From Flavobacteriales bacterium (GTDB lineage Bacteria > Bacteroidota > Bacteroidia > NS11-12g > UBA955), in the NCBI GenBank assembly GCA_002737625.1, contig NSIB01000003.1, forward strand, positions 1-47,448: a stretch of DNA of 47,448 nt, in the 5' to 3' direction. Made by a program: the position numbers and the translations under genes. Shown piece after piece: positions 1 through 8,855 of the stretch. Position 1 is the first letter of the stretch. Every line of letters begins with the position of its first letter. A model generated the notes under the pieces. It was given only the letters and a program-made list of their open reading frames with translations. It ran no database searches and was not told where the DNA came from.

Positions 1-182
1 CTAGCTGTATCGCAGAGTAGCTACGTGCGGAATAGATAAGCGCTGAAAGCATCTAAGCGCGAAACTAGTCTCAAGATGAGTTTTCCTTTAAGGGTCGTAG
101 AAGACTACTACGTTGATAGGCTACAGATGTAAATACAGTAATGTATGAGTCGAGTAGTACTAATTACCCGTAGACTTACCTT
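1..182 (+). rRNA. 23S ribosomal RNA, 3' end only
   Basis: The window opens inside the last part of 23S rRNA. The conserved stretches 'gaatagataagcgctgaaag' and 'gttgataggc' and the terminal 'tactaat' element are readable and in the order expected for the 3' end of the molecule. The 3' boundary at about 182 is estimated by analogy with the end of the E. coli molecule. The rest of the gene and the 16S gene lie outside the window to the left. Confidence 0.93.
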
Positions 183-235
183 TAACTCTTTATTATTTCT
201 TATTTCCAGCATTTGTCATAGACTTTTAAGACCTT

Positions 236-345
<110 letters not shown>

Positions 346-356
346 TTTATTAAGAC

Positions 357-387
357 AAAAAACCTGACCTTACGGTCGGGTTTTTTT
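357..387 (+). terminator. Bidirectional intrinsic terminator of the rRNA operon and mazG
   Basis: Arms cctgacc (363-369) and ggtcggg (374-380) pair around a ttac loop. An A-run lies before the stem and seven Ts after it, so it can stop transcription from either side: the rRNA operon from the left and the long aro/mazG operon arriving on the minus strand. The 104 bases from here to the mazG stop hold nothing else I can name. Confidence 0.88.
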
Positions 388-491
388 GTTTATTGCGGTT
401 TTACGCAGAATGGGATTCAACATAGCATTTAGCTGGTACTTTGTCCAGCAATCTGTAATGAAAGTTATTTTTTTATTCTAATTAATTCAAG

Positions 492-1292
492 CTACTGCGA
501 TCTTTCAATCCGCTTCACCTCATCCCACATCGCATCCATTTGTTCCAATGTTAAATCATTGAGAGACAGCCCTTTCGATTCAGCAATGCTTTCAATCGCC
601 TTGAATCTTCTGATGAACTTATGGTTGGTTAACTCCAACGCATCATCTGGATTGATACCACTTAATCGTGCGAAATTTACCAGCGCAAATAAGTAATCGC
701 CAAATTCGGCCTCTTTATCCGCCTTGTTGTCCGCCTCCTGAAATTCTTGCCACTCTTCCTCCACCTTTTTATAAGCATCTTCCGGATTATTCCAATCAAA
801 TCCAACCTGAGATGCCTTCTCCTGCATGCGATAGGCCTTTACTATTCCTGTTAATCCCTTTGGAACGCCATTTAATATGCCATTCTTCTTGGTGCCCTTT
901 TCTTTGATTTTGATCTGCTCCCAATTCTGTTTCACCTTGTCTGAGTCGTTTGCTTCCACATCGCCATAAATATGTGGATGTCGTCGGACGAGCTTTCCAA
1001 TTAATGATTCGATGACATGCCCAACATTGAATTCATTGGTTTCCGAGGCGATCTTACAATAAAATACAATGTGTAGCAGAATGTCGCCGAGTTCTTTCTT
1101 TATCTCCTCTGAATCTTTTTGTATGATGGCATCCGATAATTCAAACGTCTCTTCAATTGTTAGCGTTCGGATGGTCTCCATAGTTTGCTCTTTATCCCAC
1201 GGACATTTTTCGCGCAATTCGTCCATCACATCCAATAACTTTGAAAATTGGTCTAGTATTTCGGCTCTGTGCATTTTGTGTTTTGTAATCAT
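492..1292 (-). CDS. mazG: Nucleoside triphosphate pyrophosphohydrolase MazG
   Basis: Hydrolyses NTPs and dNTPs to NMP and PPi, a house-cleaning role in the cytoplasm. The 266-residue protein has the tandem MazG layout. The first domain (about residues 10-120) carries the 'CPWDKEQT' signature and the metal-binding EExxE/ExxD pattern (EETFE, then ELGDILLH). The second (about 165-260) carries EEEWQEF and EFGDYLFALVNFARL. Length matches the family (263 in E. coli). Two in-frame ATGs are possible, at 1292 and 1274; either leaves the domains intact. It is the last gene of the minus-strand aro run, 63 bases after aroC, and is followed by the terminator shared with the rRNA operon. A second, single-domain MazG-like protein occurs at 35792. 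Confidence 0.93.
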   Translation of the reverse strand: MITKHKMHRAEILDQFSKLLDVMDELREKCPWDKEQTMETIRTLTIEETFELSDAIIQKDSEEIKKELGDILLHIVFYCKIASETNEFNVGHVIESLIGKLVRRHPHIYGDVEANDSDKVKQNWEQIKIKEKGTKKNGILNGVPKGLTGIVKAYRMQEKASQVGFDWNNPEDAYKKVEEEWQEFQEADNKADKEAEFGDYLFALVNFARLSGINPDDALELTNHKFIRRFKAIESIAESKGLSLNDLTLEQMDAMWDEVKRIERSQ

Positions 1293-1355
1293 TCTTGATT
1301 TACCATCTTACTTCTTTACTGACTGATTGCTTAATAATTCGTTGCTTCTTGGAAT

Positions 1356-2423
1356 CTATTTGCTCTCAAGAATCAAATCCATAATGGCCAAGGCACACAT
1401 CGCTTCAACAATTGGAACAGCCCTCGGTAATACACAGGGGTCATGTCGGCCCGTGGCTGCAATTGTTACGTTTTCACCCAATTTATTCAGGGTGTTTTGT
1501 TCTTTGCCGATGGTTGAAGTAGGTTTAAAGGCCACCTGAATTTTAATGTCGTCCCCGGTACTCATGCCACCGATGATCCCTCCACTGTGATTGGTTCTTG
1601 TGCTAACCCCGTTTGAATCACTGACCCATTCATCGTTATGCTCCGAACCCTTCATCGTAGCGGCAGAAAAGCCATCGCCAAATGAAATGCCCTTAACCGC
1701 GTTGATATTCAATAAATACTGACCCAAAACGGATTGCAATTTACCGAATACGGGTTCTCCGATACCTTTGGGCATTCCGCTGATATTGCATTGGATTACT
1801 CCGCCTAAACTGTCTTTTTCTAATTTTGCCATTTCAATGGCCTCAATCATGGCTTCGCTTGTCTGTTCATCCCAGCATCGTACACGGCTTCTTTCAATGT
1901 CTGATGCAATAGGCGTGGATTGGGTTTTTGGGGCGATGATTGTATAGATTTGATTTACCCACCCGGTTATGGTGATGCCTTGTTTTTCTAAATATTGATT
2001 GGCCATTGCACCAGCGGCGACCCAGCCTGCGGTAGTTCTGGCACTGCTTCTTCCTCCACCACGGTGATCCCTATGTCCGTATTTGGCATCATATAACAAA
2101 TCAGCATGGCCAGGTCTGTAAATATCCTTTAATTCATCGTAATCCGCCGACTTCGCATCAGTATTTGGAATGAGAATGGTAATCGGAGAACCCAGGGTTT
2201 TTCCTTCAAACAGTCCAGAGATGATTTCCACTTCATCGCTTTCATTGCGGGCAGTAGTGATTGCACTTTGTCCAGGACGTCTGCGCTGCATAGATTGTTG
2301 CAATGCCGCCATATCAATCTCAACATTTGATGGATATCCATCTATCACAACCCCAATGGCAGTCCCGTGGCTTTCACCAAAAGAGGTGATGGTTAAATTC
2401 TTGCCGATGCTATTTCTTGCCAT
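1356..2423 (-). CDS. aroC: Chorismate synthase
   Basis: Last enzyme of the shikimate pathway: removes phosphate from EPSP to give chorismate, using reduced FMN. Family signatures are plain: 'GESHGTAIGVVIDGYP' near the N-terminus, 'RRRPGQS' soon after, and 'GHRDHRGGGRSSARTTA' in the FMN and substrate region. The ORF track starts at 2504, but the product begins like other chorismate synthases at the ATG at 2423 (MARNSIGKN), giving 355 residues. The extra 27 residues are low-complexity and overlap the upstream gene. It shares an operon with aroB and aroA upstream, separated from aroA by the NTF2-like gene. Confidence 0.96.
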   Translation of the reverse strand: MARNSIGKNLTITSFGESHGTAIGVVIDGYPSNVEIDMAALQQSMQRRRPGQSAITTARNESDEVEIISGLFEGKTLGSPITILIPNTDAKSADYDELKDIYRPGHADLLYDAKYGHRDHRGGGRSSARTTAGWVAAGAMANQYLEKQGITITGWVNQIYTIIAPKTQSTPIASDIERSRVRCWDEQTSEAMIEAIEMAKLEKDSLGGVIQCNISGMPKGIGEPVFGKLQSVLGQYLLNINAVKGISFGDGFSAATMKGSEHNDEWVSDSNGVSTRTNHSGGIIGGMSTGDDIKIQVAFKPTSTIGKEQNTLNKLGENVTIAATGRHDPCVLPRAVPIVEAMCALAIMDLILESK

Positions 2424-2454
2424 GTTGTGTTTATTGTTCAAGTTATTTGTACGA

Positions 2455-3024
2455 CTACCAAGTATGGTCGATCTGGATTTTGGGTCCTTCTGGCGTTCCA
2501 ACAAAAATCAAACTGAAACGACCGCTCAAAGTATCGTGGGTAGGTGTATTTTTTTGAATGACTTCCCATCTTCCGATGACTTGCGCGATGTATGCCGATT
2601 CATTGACCCATCGGATTTCGTCGCGATGAAATGTGAGTTTCCCCATGGCGTCTTTATCTGGGTAGCCCTTTTTATAAGAATCCGTAATTTCTTGCCAGCT
2701 CGTTTTTACTTTTTTGCTGGTAATGAATCGTACGCTTGAATCTTTGATGTATCCCGACATAAAAACGTCGATGTTCGCATCATTCCAACCCTTCAGTTGA
2801 AAATCTAGAACTTTATTTACTTCGTCTAGCGTATATGCAAAAACACTTTGACTCTTGGATAGATTAGTTGCTGCGTCGGAACTACCACTTTGATAGCGAT
2901 AGATAAACGATATGATCGTGCACACCATGGCAAAAATTGCCAGAATCCAAGTTTTTCGGTTGTCAGGCCCCTTCTTCTCGTTAACAGTTTCTATTGTATT
3001 GTTGATTGGGTTTTGCGAATTCAT
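2455..3024 (-). CDS. Membrane-anchored NTF2-like (DUF4440/SnoaL type) protein
   Basis: About 189 residues. One transmembrane helix near the N-terminus (TWILAIFAMVCTIISFIY) is followed by a domain of about 125 residues with the cone-shaped NTF2-like pattern: a helix with 'WNDANIDVFMSGY', then strands ending in 'FSLIFVGTPEGPKIQIDHTW'. That is the usual shape of DUF4440/SnoaL proteins, whose ligands vary; no catalytic role can be assigned. I start it at ATG 3024, 16 bases after the aroA stop. The track start at 3048 is a TTG that would overlap aroA by 8 bases. Its place between aroA and aroC is unusual and may only reflect operon growth. Confidence 0.8.
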   Translation of the reverse strand: MNSQNPINNTIETVNEKKGPDNRKTWILAIFAMVCTIISFIYRYQSGSSDAATNLSKSQSVFAYTLDEVNKVLDFQLKGWNDANIDVFMSGYIKDSSVRFITSKKVKTSWQEITDSYKKGYPDKDAMGKLTFHRDEIRWVNESAYIAQVIGRWEVIQKNTPTHDTLSGRFSLIFVGTPEGPKIQIDHTW

Positions 3025-3040
3025 AGGGTTGGCTATTAAC

Positions 3041-4396
3041 TTATTCAAAGGTACACTTCTTCAATTGCTCCCAAAACTGCGGGAAAGATTTTTCTACACA
3101 AGCGGTGTCGGTAAAACTCAAAGCGGGAATCCATGGTTTTAGCGCAGAGAATGCCATTGCAATTCGATGGTCTGATTGGGTATATACATGAAGTTGGGCA
3201 GGGAAGAAGCGGCCAGAACAATTCAATATCCAATGGTCTTCTGCCTCAGAACCCGACATTGTTAAAGTACATCCTAAGTATTTGATGTTTTCCTGTAATG
3301 CTGATATTCTGTCGCACTCTTTGAATCGCAAATTATGCATACCCGATATTATCACAGATTTTCCCATGATGCACCATCCAACCACCAACGCGGGAACCAA
3401 GTCTGGGTTGTTCTTGAGGTTGATATGTAAGATGTTATCCTGTTTTAAAATTTCTTCATCCTCCGAAAAATGCAAGGGAATATCAATGGTTGTTGGGTAC
3501 CTTGAAATCAGAATCCCGCTATCGGTTTCCCTCGTTTCAATGCCCAAATGAGTGCCCAAAGTGTACAACGCGGCATCGCCCTGGGAACTGTGCTTGTTTA
3601 AGTCAGTGATTTCTAGGTCTAAATTACCTAAAGAATTATCCATCTTCAATCCCAGGAGTTCTATCGTTGCATTCTTCGGCATACCCAATAGAAGTGGGTA
3701 AAAGAATGCGGCTGAACTCCAGTCAGATTCTAGTATATCTGCAGGTAATATTTTGTTTGAACTTTGATATTCGCCTTTTATTGTTATGTGGATTTCGGCG
3801 CCCACGGCAGCACTTACTGTTTCAATTCCCATGCGATTCATCAAATCAATGGTCATCTTTATATAAGCCTGGGAATGTGAACTGTCTGTGATGATCAGGT
3901 TTTTATTCCCTTTAAACAATGGGGCAATCAGCAGCAATGCACTGGCAAATTGAGAACTAACCGCCGCGCTGATGCGAACATCGGACCATTCTTTTATACC
4001 GCCTTTGATGGAAATTGGAGTAAATCCAGCTCGATCAGAATAACGAATATCGGAGCCCATAGAATTTAACGCAGTAACCAAAGGTTCAATACTTCGGCTG
4101 TTTAAACTGTCATTGCCGGCAATTTCGCAGGGTGCAGTAAAATTCGCAGCTGCGAATGCTGTAAATAGTCGACATGGTGTACCCGCATCTTGAAAGTAAT
4201 AGGAAGGTAATCCACTTTGATTTATACCGGTGAGAGCGTTTATCAGCAATTGCGTGTCTCTACAACCATTGGCGACAATGTGTGAATTTTTTTCAAGCCA
4301 TGTTTTTAGATTGCCTTGTCCGGCCATGGCGATCATAGCGCGGTTTAGCAAACTTTTACTTAACGGGAGCTCAATCTGGATGGCTAACATAGTCAT
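3041..4396 (-). CDS. aroA: 3-phosphoshikimate 1-carboxyvinyltransferase (EPSP synthase)
   Basis: Joins shikimate 3-phosphate and phosphoenolpyruvate to make EPSP in the cytoplasm. The 451-residue protein is divergent but keeps the family landmarks: SKSLLNRA at the start (shikimate and phosphate binding), DAGTPCRLFTAFAA (the usual NAGTAMR loop), SSQFASALLL in the middle, KECDRISAL, and DHRIAMAFSAL near the C-terminus. It overlaps the end of aroB by 20-26 bases depending on which of two close ATGs (4396, 4390) is used, which points to translational coupling. The divergent N-terminal loop and missing canonical spacing fit the Bacteroidota branch of the family. Confidence 0.93.
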   Translation of the reverse strand: MTMLAIQIELPLSKSLLNRAMIAMAGQGNLKTWLEKNSHIVANGCRDTQLLINALTGINQSGLPSYYFQDAGTPCRLFTAFAAANFTAPCEIAGNDSLNSRSIEPLVTALNSMGSDIRYSDRAGFTPISIKGGIKEWSDVRISAAVSSQFASALLLIAPLFKGNKNLIITDSSHSQAYIKMTIDLMNRMGIETVSAAVGAEIHITIKGEYQSSNKILPADILESDWSSAAFFYPLLLGMPKNATIELLGLKMDNSLGNLDLEITDLNKHSSQGDAALYTLGTHLGIETRETDSGILISRYPTTIDIPLHFSEDEEILKQDNILHINLKNNPDLVPALVVGWCIMGKSVIISGMHNLRFKECDRISALQENIKYLGCTLTMSGSEAEDHWILNCSGRFFPAQLHVYTQSDHRIAMAFSALKPWIPALSFTDTACVEKSFPQFWEQLKKCTFE

Positions 4397-5459
4397 TCAA
4401 TACTTGAATTATGGCCTCGGGTGATACTACTATGTTATAATCACATTCTCCCGGGGCAAAGGCCATAGAGAACAATAGTTTTTCATGGTTATTCTTTTTA
4501 TCGGCACGGATATAGTTCATCAACGCCGGAATGTTATCCTGGCTAAAATGAATGGGAGTAAATAATTTTTGAATCATCGTTTTTAAATTCTGATGCAATG
4601 ATTCAGTCGCCTCCCGTTGGGGCGATGATTGAATGGCTAATGCCGATTCCATTACAAGTCCCCAAGCAATGGCGTAACCATGGGGAATGGACTTTTCCTG
4701 GTTGAGACTAAAAGATTCCAGGGCATGGCCGATACTATGACCCAGGTTTAACAATTTCCGCTGTCCTTTTTCTTCGAAATCAGCAGTCACAATGCGTGAT
4801 TTGATTTTAATATTCCATTTCAAGATACTCAACCAAACTTGGTGGTCGTGGGTGTTTGGAATCGGTTGCTGCACCTGTGTCCAAGCTTTTCCACCCAATA
4901 AGATTCCGTGCTTGATTACTTCGCCCCACCCGCTTAAAATTTCATTTTCGGGTAGGGTTTTTAACCAATGCGGGGTGATGAAAATGTGAGTGGCTTGAGA
5001 AAAAGTGCCGATGTAATTTTTGTAATGACCCAGATTGATTCCCGTTTTTCCACCAACCGAAGCATCAACCATCGCCAACAGGGTAGTAGGGATGTTCCAA
5101 AATTCAATGCCCCTTAAATAAGTGGATGCACAGAATGCCCCAACATCACAGAGTGCACCACCTCCAATATTTATAATTAGAGAACTGCGTTGCGCGTTAT
5201 TATCTTTTAGCCAAATATAAATCGTTTCGCAGATGGTGAGATTTTTGGCATCTTCGCCATCGGGAATAGATAGGATATGGGATTCGGGTATTCCACCTAC
5301 GCAGTCATCAATGAGCGATAAACAAAGGGAATGGGTTGATTGGCTGCATAAGAAAAAGACATCGGGTTTTGAAGCGATGTTGGCGTCTGAAATGTTATCA
5401 AACCTCGACGATAAAGCTTCAGAAAACTCTGTGGCGATATCCAAGCCACACCAAATCAT
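4371..5459 (-). CDS. aroB: 3-dehydroquinate synthase
   Basis: Cyclises DAHP to 3-dehydroquinate with NAD+ and a divalent metal, the second shikimate step. The 362 residues include the NAD-binding glycine run IGGGALCDVGAF, the 'MVDASVGGKTGINLGHYKN' signature, SGWGEVIKHG (metal-ligand Glu), and NLGHSIGHALE and HGYAIAWG (metal-ligand His residues). Its ATG overlaps the stop codon of the DUF4835 gene as ATGA (5456-5459), so it is translated as part of the bamD-coaBC run. Length is normal for the family. Confidence 0.97.
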   Translation of the reverse strand: MIWCGLDIATEFSEALSSRFDNISDANIASKPDVFFLCSQSTHSLCLSLIDDCVGGIPESHILSIPDGEDAKNLTICETIYIWLKDNNAQRSSLIINIGGGALCDVGAFCASTYLRGIEFWNIPTTLLAMVDASVGGKTGINLGHYKNYIGTFSQATHIFITPHWLKTLPENEILSGWGEVIKHGILLGGKAWTQVQQPIPNTHDHQVWLSILKWNIKIKSRIVTADFEEKGQRKLLNLGHSIGHALESFSLNQEKSIPHGYAIAWGLVMESALAIQSSPQREATESLHQNLKTMIQKLFTPIHFSQDNIPALMNYIRADKKNNHEKLLFSMAFAPGECDYNIVVSPEAIIQVLNDYVSHPD

Positions 5460-6367
5460 GATTTGATTTTTTCGTATCGTTGGCTGTTGGTGGGGTCGAT
5501 TTCTGATAGAAATTTCGACATCGCCGTTTTTTCAGGAACAGATGCTCCTTTGTATATTTCTATTAACTCAGGCCATTTGGTAGAGAAGAAGGATTTTTGC
5601 AATAAGCAGTTTTGAAATATCGACTGGGTTTCTTTGAGTTTTTTGATATTCTCGGTAATACTTTTTCTGGCTTGCTCGGGGTTTGCTGCAAATTGGTCCA
5701 TTCCCTTGCGATGATAATTGTAAGTAAGCAAACGAAGGTCTTTAAATCTTGGGTTTGTTAGGTTCTCGGCCAAGTAGAATCTGTTTCTGATACCTTTTCC
5801 GTCACCTTGATTCCATCCCATTTTATTGGTCATTATGGAAACCATGCTCTGCATTTTCGAGAAATAAGGGGATCCGCCCAATTCTGAAAAACTGTCGAAA
5901 TCCATTCCAATCGCTAAGTTGACATAATAAGCGAGTAGGGTGGTGAAGTCGTTCATGTTCATGTTTTCCTGATATTCGAGGTTTTCGAATTCACGATAGC
6001 TAAAATTGATGTCCTCGTCGTTGAACTGAAAAATGGTTGTCTTGTAAGTAGAATTATATGTCGGCCTAACCACCTGAAACTGCATGGAGCCTGAAAAGTC
6101 GTTGTTGTTGATTGCTGTGATATCGAAAAACAGGCTAAACTCAATTTTTTCCTGTGTTGTTATGTTCTCATCGGTCCATTTTCTCGTGTTGATGAACTGC
6201 TGAGCGGCATTTTGCAAAGTTTGTAACACCTGTTTGTCGGTCATTTGAACACGGGGTGCAACAATTTGGATGTTCGCTTTTATTTCTTGCGAAAAGAGGC
6301 TGGGAATAGTCATCGCAAGTGCAATAACAACGAGGAATTTCCTCAAGGGGGTTGCGGTGTAGTTCAT
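5456..6367 (-). CDS. DUF4835 family exported protein
   Basis: Recognised as the DUF4835 family found directly downstream of coaBC in many Bacteroidota; function not established as far as I know. The real start is ATG 6367 (TGATG overlap with the coaBC stop), giving 303 residues that begin with a clear signal peptide (MNYTATPLRKFLVVIALAMT, cleavage near FSQ). The mature part has the typical opening 'EIKANIQIVAPRVQ' and the 'YYVNLAIGMDFDSFSELGG' core, and is rich in aromatic residues with no cysteine-based lipobox. Position within the envelope block with bamD suggests an outer-membrane or secretion-related job, but this is inference. The track's 28 extra N-terminal residues lie inside coaBC. 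Confidence 0.88.
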   Translation of the reverse strand: MNYTATPLRKFLVVIALAMTIPSLFSQEIKANIQIVAPRVQMTDKQVLQTLQNAAQQFINTRKWTDENITTQEKIEFSLFFDITAINNNDFSGSMQFQVVRPTYNSTYKTTIFQFNDEDINFSYREFENLEYQENMNMNDFTTLLAYYVNLAIGMDFDSFSELGGSPYFSKMQSMVSIMTNKMGWNQGDGKGIRNRFYLAENLTNPRFKDLRLLTYNYHRKGMDQFAANPEQARKSITENIKKLKETQSIFQNCLLQKSFFSTKWPELIEIYKGASVPEKTAMSKFLSEIDPTNSQRYEKIKS

Positions 6368-7590
6368 CAATGAGTTTGGTTTAACCATTCTGATAAAGAT
6401 TGAAGGAGTTGCTTTGCGATTTCGGTTTTGGAAGCGGTAGGAATTTGCCATTGTTTTCCATCCTTGCAGAAAACGGTTACGGAATTGGTATCCATACCAA
6501 ACCCGGCTTCGGGGTTGCTTTGTAAATTAAGAACGATGCAATCTAGGTTTTTCTTTTGCAATTTGCCTAGCGCATTTTCGTTTTCATTTTCTGTTTCTAG
6601 CGCAAATCCAATGGTGATTTGGTTTTGACGTTTTTGATTCGATAGTTCACTAAGTATATCGGGATTCTTTTTCAATGTAAGCGTAATAGAATCCTCAGAC
6701 TTTTTGATTTTCTGCGATGCGATTTCAACCGGAGCATAATCTGCAACAGCCGCCGCCATGATTAAGATATCGCAATGCGGGAAAAGGTCTAGACATTTAT
6801 TGTACATATCCTTGGCGCTGAGGGCAGGGTATACGTTACAATTATCAGGCAATGCTACACTAACCGAGCTATAAACCAAGTCCACTGTTGCGCCCGATTG
6901 AACCAATGCATCGGCGATCGCAAATCCCATTTTACCAGAACTATGGTTGCCAATAAATCTCACGGGATCGATGGATTCTTGCGTGCCACCAGCGGTGATC
7001 AAGACTCTCTTGCCTGTAAAATAATTGGGCGCGGGCAATAATTGACTTTCCAGGATAGCAAAAATTTGTTCGGGTTCTGCCATTCTGCCTTTTCCGGATA
7101 GGCCAGAAGCCAATTCACCTTCTTCGGGATCGATGATGTTAACGCCTTGATCAACGAGTGTTTTGATATTGGCCTGTGTTGATGCGTGGGTCCACATGTC
7201 CAGGTCCATTGCCGGGGCTACCCAAATGGGACATCTTGCGGATAGGACAACAGACATTAATAAATTATCGCATAAACCGTGAGCCATTTTAGCCAAGGTG
7301 TTTGCACCGGCTGGGGCGATTATAATGGCATCAGCCCACAGAGCTAGATGGACATGATTGTTCCATTCGCCCTGGCTATTTTTGAAAAAATCGGATAAAA
7401 CCGGATTTTCGGATAGAACCGAAAGGGTTTGGGGTGTGACAAAAGATTTTGCCGCCTCGGTTACAACGACCTGTACTTCGGCACCCTCCTTTTTGAGAAG
7501 TCGAACCAATTGTGGGATTTTATAAGCGGCGATGCCTCCTGTAATCCCAACAATGATTTTCTTGTTTTTAAAGTGGTTTTTCCGGAGCAT
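6367..7590 (-). CDS. coaBC: Bifunctional phosphopantothenoylcysteine decarboxylase / synthetase
   Basis: Carries out two coenzyme A steps: ligation of cysteine to 4'-phosphopantothenate (CoaB) and decarboxylation of the product (CoaC). The N-terminal flavoprotein half shows GITGGIAAYK, 'VHLALWADAIIIAPAGANT' (active-site His and Asn) and 'APAMDLDMW'. The C-terminal half shows 'ITAGGTQESIDPVRFIGN', 'SSGKMG' and AAAVADYAP. I start at ATG 7590 (407 residues), which overlaps the rpoZ-like gene by 23 bases; the track start at 7623 is a TTG. The stop overlaps the next start as TGATG. Confidence 0.96.
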   Translation of the reverse strand: MLRKNHFKNKKIIVGITGGIAAYKIPQLVRLLKKEGAEVQVVVTEAAKSFVTPQTLSVLSENPVLSDFFKNSQGEWNNHVHLALWADAIIIAPAGANTLAKMAHGLCDNLLMSVVLSARCPIWVAPAMDLDMWTHASTQANIKTLVDQGVNIIDPEEGELASGLSGKGRMAEPEQIFAILESQLLPAPNYFTGKRVLITAGGTQESIDPVRFIGNHSSGKMGFAIADALVQSGATVDLVYSSVSVALPDNCNVYPALSAKDMYNKCLDLFPHCDILIMAAAVADYAPVEIASQKIKKSEDSITLTLKKNPDILSELSNQKRQNQITIGFALETENENENALGKLQKKNLDCIVLNLQSNPEAGFGMDTNSVTVFCKDGKQWQIPTASKTEIAKQLLQSLSEWLNQTH

Positions 7591-7891
7591 CGGGGATTCT
7601 CCAGTAGGTTTTTTGATCGTCAAACTCCTGCGTAGCCATCAAAGTAGGTTTTGGCATGCGCTCATACATCATCGAGATTTCAATTTGTTCTCTATTTTCT
7701 TGAATTTCTTCCAAGTTGTCTGAGTCATTAATAAATGGCTCCAAACGATTGTGCAACTCTTCTTTTTGCTTTTCAGCGATTTGATTTGCACGCTTAGAAA
7801 TGATGATTGCACTCAAGTAAATGTTGTCGGTCTCTTGCTCTAAATTGCGCAAGTCACGTGTTTCGGCATTACGGGATATGGGGTTGCTCAT
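7568..7891 (-). CDS. rpoZ: RNA polymerase omega-like subunit (RpoZ/Rpb6 family)
   Basis: 107 residues. The segment 'TDNIYLSAIIISKRANQIA' is the Bacteroidota form of the omega/Rpb6 core that clamps the beta-prime C-terminus and helps polymerase assembly. The canonical bacterial AxxR motif is modified, as is usual in this phylum. The gene is always met between bamD and coaBC in this block, which supports the call. Its ATG overlaps the bamD stop (ATGA, 7888-7891), and its end overlaps the coaBC start. The C-terminal tail (DDQKTYWRIPDAPEKPL) is outside the conserved core. Confidence 0.87.
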   Translation of the reverse strand: MSNPISRNAETRDLRNLEQETDNIYLSAIIISKRANQIAEKQKEELHNRLEPFINDSDNLEEIQENREQIEISMMYERMPKPTLMATQEFDDQKTYWRIPDAPEKPL

Positions 7892-8706
7892 ATGATTTCT
7901 TTCAATTTTGTGATTTCTTTGATGATTTTGATTCGAGTTTCTGATGCATCAGAACTATGTGCGCCGGCAGATCTGTTTGCGTCTAAATAATCGTCGATCA
8001 GATCGATGGCTTTTTCCAATCGTTCGATGCGCTTGGATTCCACGGAGTTCATTCCGTACAAAAACTGTGCCTCGTAGGCTATATATTCCAATTCCTCTTT
8101 TTGTGGGATATCAGGATAAGATTTAAGTGCTAAAACAGCGGCAGCACTGGCCGCCTTAAATTCTGAAATTTGAAAATACTGATTTACCTGCTCAAAGGCT
8201 TTTTTATGAATGCGTTCTCTTAGATTATCGATATGTTCATTGCATTTAGGAATGTAATCCGAGTCCGGATAAGCATTCATGAATTCCTGAATCTCATTCA
8301 CGATGTCAATTGTATTTACTTGGTCTAAATCATAATCTGCCACAGACATATAATCGCAATATAGCGCCATGTAGGAACAATCAATCGCCTTTGGGCTACG
8401 TGTGAATTTGTATGTGAAATCCTTAAATAAGGTACTGGCATCTTCGTAAGCTTTTAAGTAGAAGTAGCAATAAGCAACTTTCACATAGGTTAGTTCAAGA
8501 CTGTCACGCTTGTTCTTGAAATATTCGTCTTTTAGCTGTTCGTACAAAGGCAATGCTCTACCAAAATCTTCTTTGGCATAGAGCTCTTCTGCCTTAGCTA
8601 GTTTGATGGATGCGTTCTTGCCTTTGAAAATTTTTCCATAGTCGCTGCAACCCCCAAGTATTGTAAGGATGGCAACCATTAAAATCAAAATAGACTTGAA
8701 CCGCAT
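7888..8706 (-). CDS. bamD: Outer membrane assembly lipoprotein BamD
   Basis: Lipoprotein of the BAM complex that folds beta-barrel proteins into the outer membrane. The signal peptide ends in a lipobox (ILGGC, lipidated Cys at about residue 20). The rest is a set of TPR-like helical repeats (KLAKAEELYAKEDFGRALPLYEQL; DSLELTYVKVAYCYFYLKAYEDAS), 272 residues in all. The family usually runs 240-290 residues. It heads the minus-strand operon; a TAnnTTTG box lies 10 bases before its ATG. The run continues through mazG with gaps mostly below 65 bases or overlaps. Confidence 0.92.
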   Translation of the reverse strand: MRFKSILILMVAILTILGGCSDYGKIFKGKNASIKLAKAEELYAKEDFGRALPLYEQLKDEYFKNKRDSLELTYVKVAYCYFYLKAYEDASTLFKDFTYKFTRSPKAIDCSYMALYCDYMSVADYDLDQVNTIDIVNEIQEFMNAYPDSDYIPKCNEHIDNLRERIHKKAFEQVNQYFQISEFKAASAAAVLALKSYPDIPQKEELEYIAYEAQFLYGMNSVESKRIERLEKAIDLIDDYLDANRSAGAHSSDASETRIKIIKEITKLKEII

Positions 8707-8716
8707 AATAAACTTG

Positions 8717-8724
8717 CAAATATA
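8717..8724 (-). promoter_or_regulatory. Bacteroidota -7 box (TATATTTG) for the bamD-mazG operon
   Basis: Read on the minus strand, TATATTTG fits the TAnnTTTG element of Bacteroidota promoters exactly. Only 10 bases separate it from the bamD ATG, so the predicted leader is about six bases. I see no good TTTG at the expected upstream distance, so the call rests on the -7 box and position. Confidence 0.55.
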
Positions 8725-8840
8725 AGCAAAATCAAGGATTTTTGTATTAAAATCGACTGGGATTCTAGGGTGTTGGTCAGATTATTGTGTATTGCACCAA
8801 TCTCTTGAAAACTTGTGCATACATAGCCGTCTTTTATCGT

Positions 8841-8848
8841 CAATTTTG
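8841..8848 (+). promoter_or_regulatory. Weak -7-like box before the transketolase operon
   Basis: CAATTTTG differs from TAnnTTTG at the first base and sits 7 bases before the ATG at 8856, the same close spacing seen at other genes in this window. A TTG at 8814-8816 is 24 bases upstream, a little further than ideal. The 149-base divergent region between bamD and this gene holds no other clear signal. Confidence 0.35.
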
Positions 8849-8855
8849 AACCTTT

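Noticed and set aside
183-235. Possible tRNA between 23S and 5S genes
   Set aside because: The spacer is only about 53 bases, too short, and no cloverleaf or TTCRA-type arm is visible.
2424-2504. 27-residue N-terminal extension of AroC in the ORF track
   Set aside because: It is low-complexity, overlaps the end of the upstream gene, and precedes the normal MARNSIG-like start of the family.
2170-2739. 189-residue plus-strand ORF across aroC and the NTF2-like gene
   Set aside because: It spans two real genes in antisense and has no coding features of its own.
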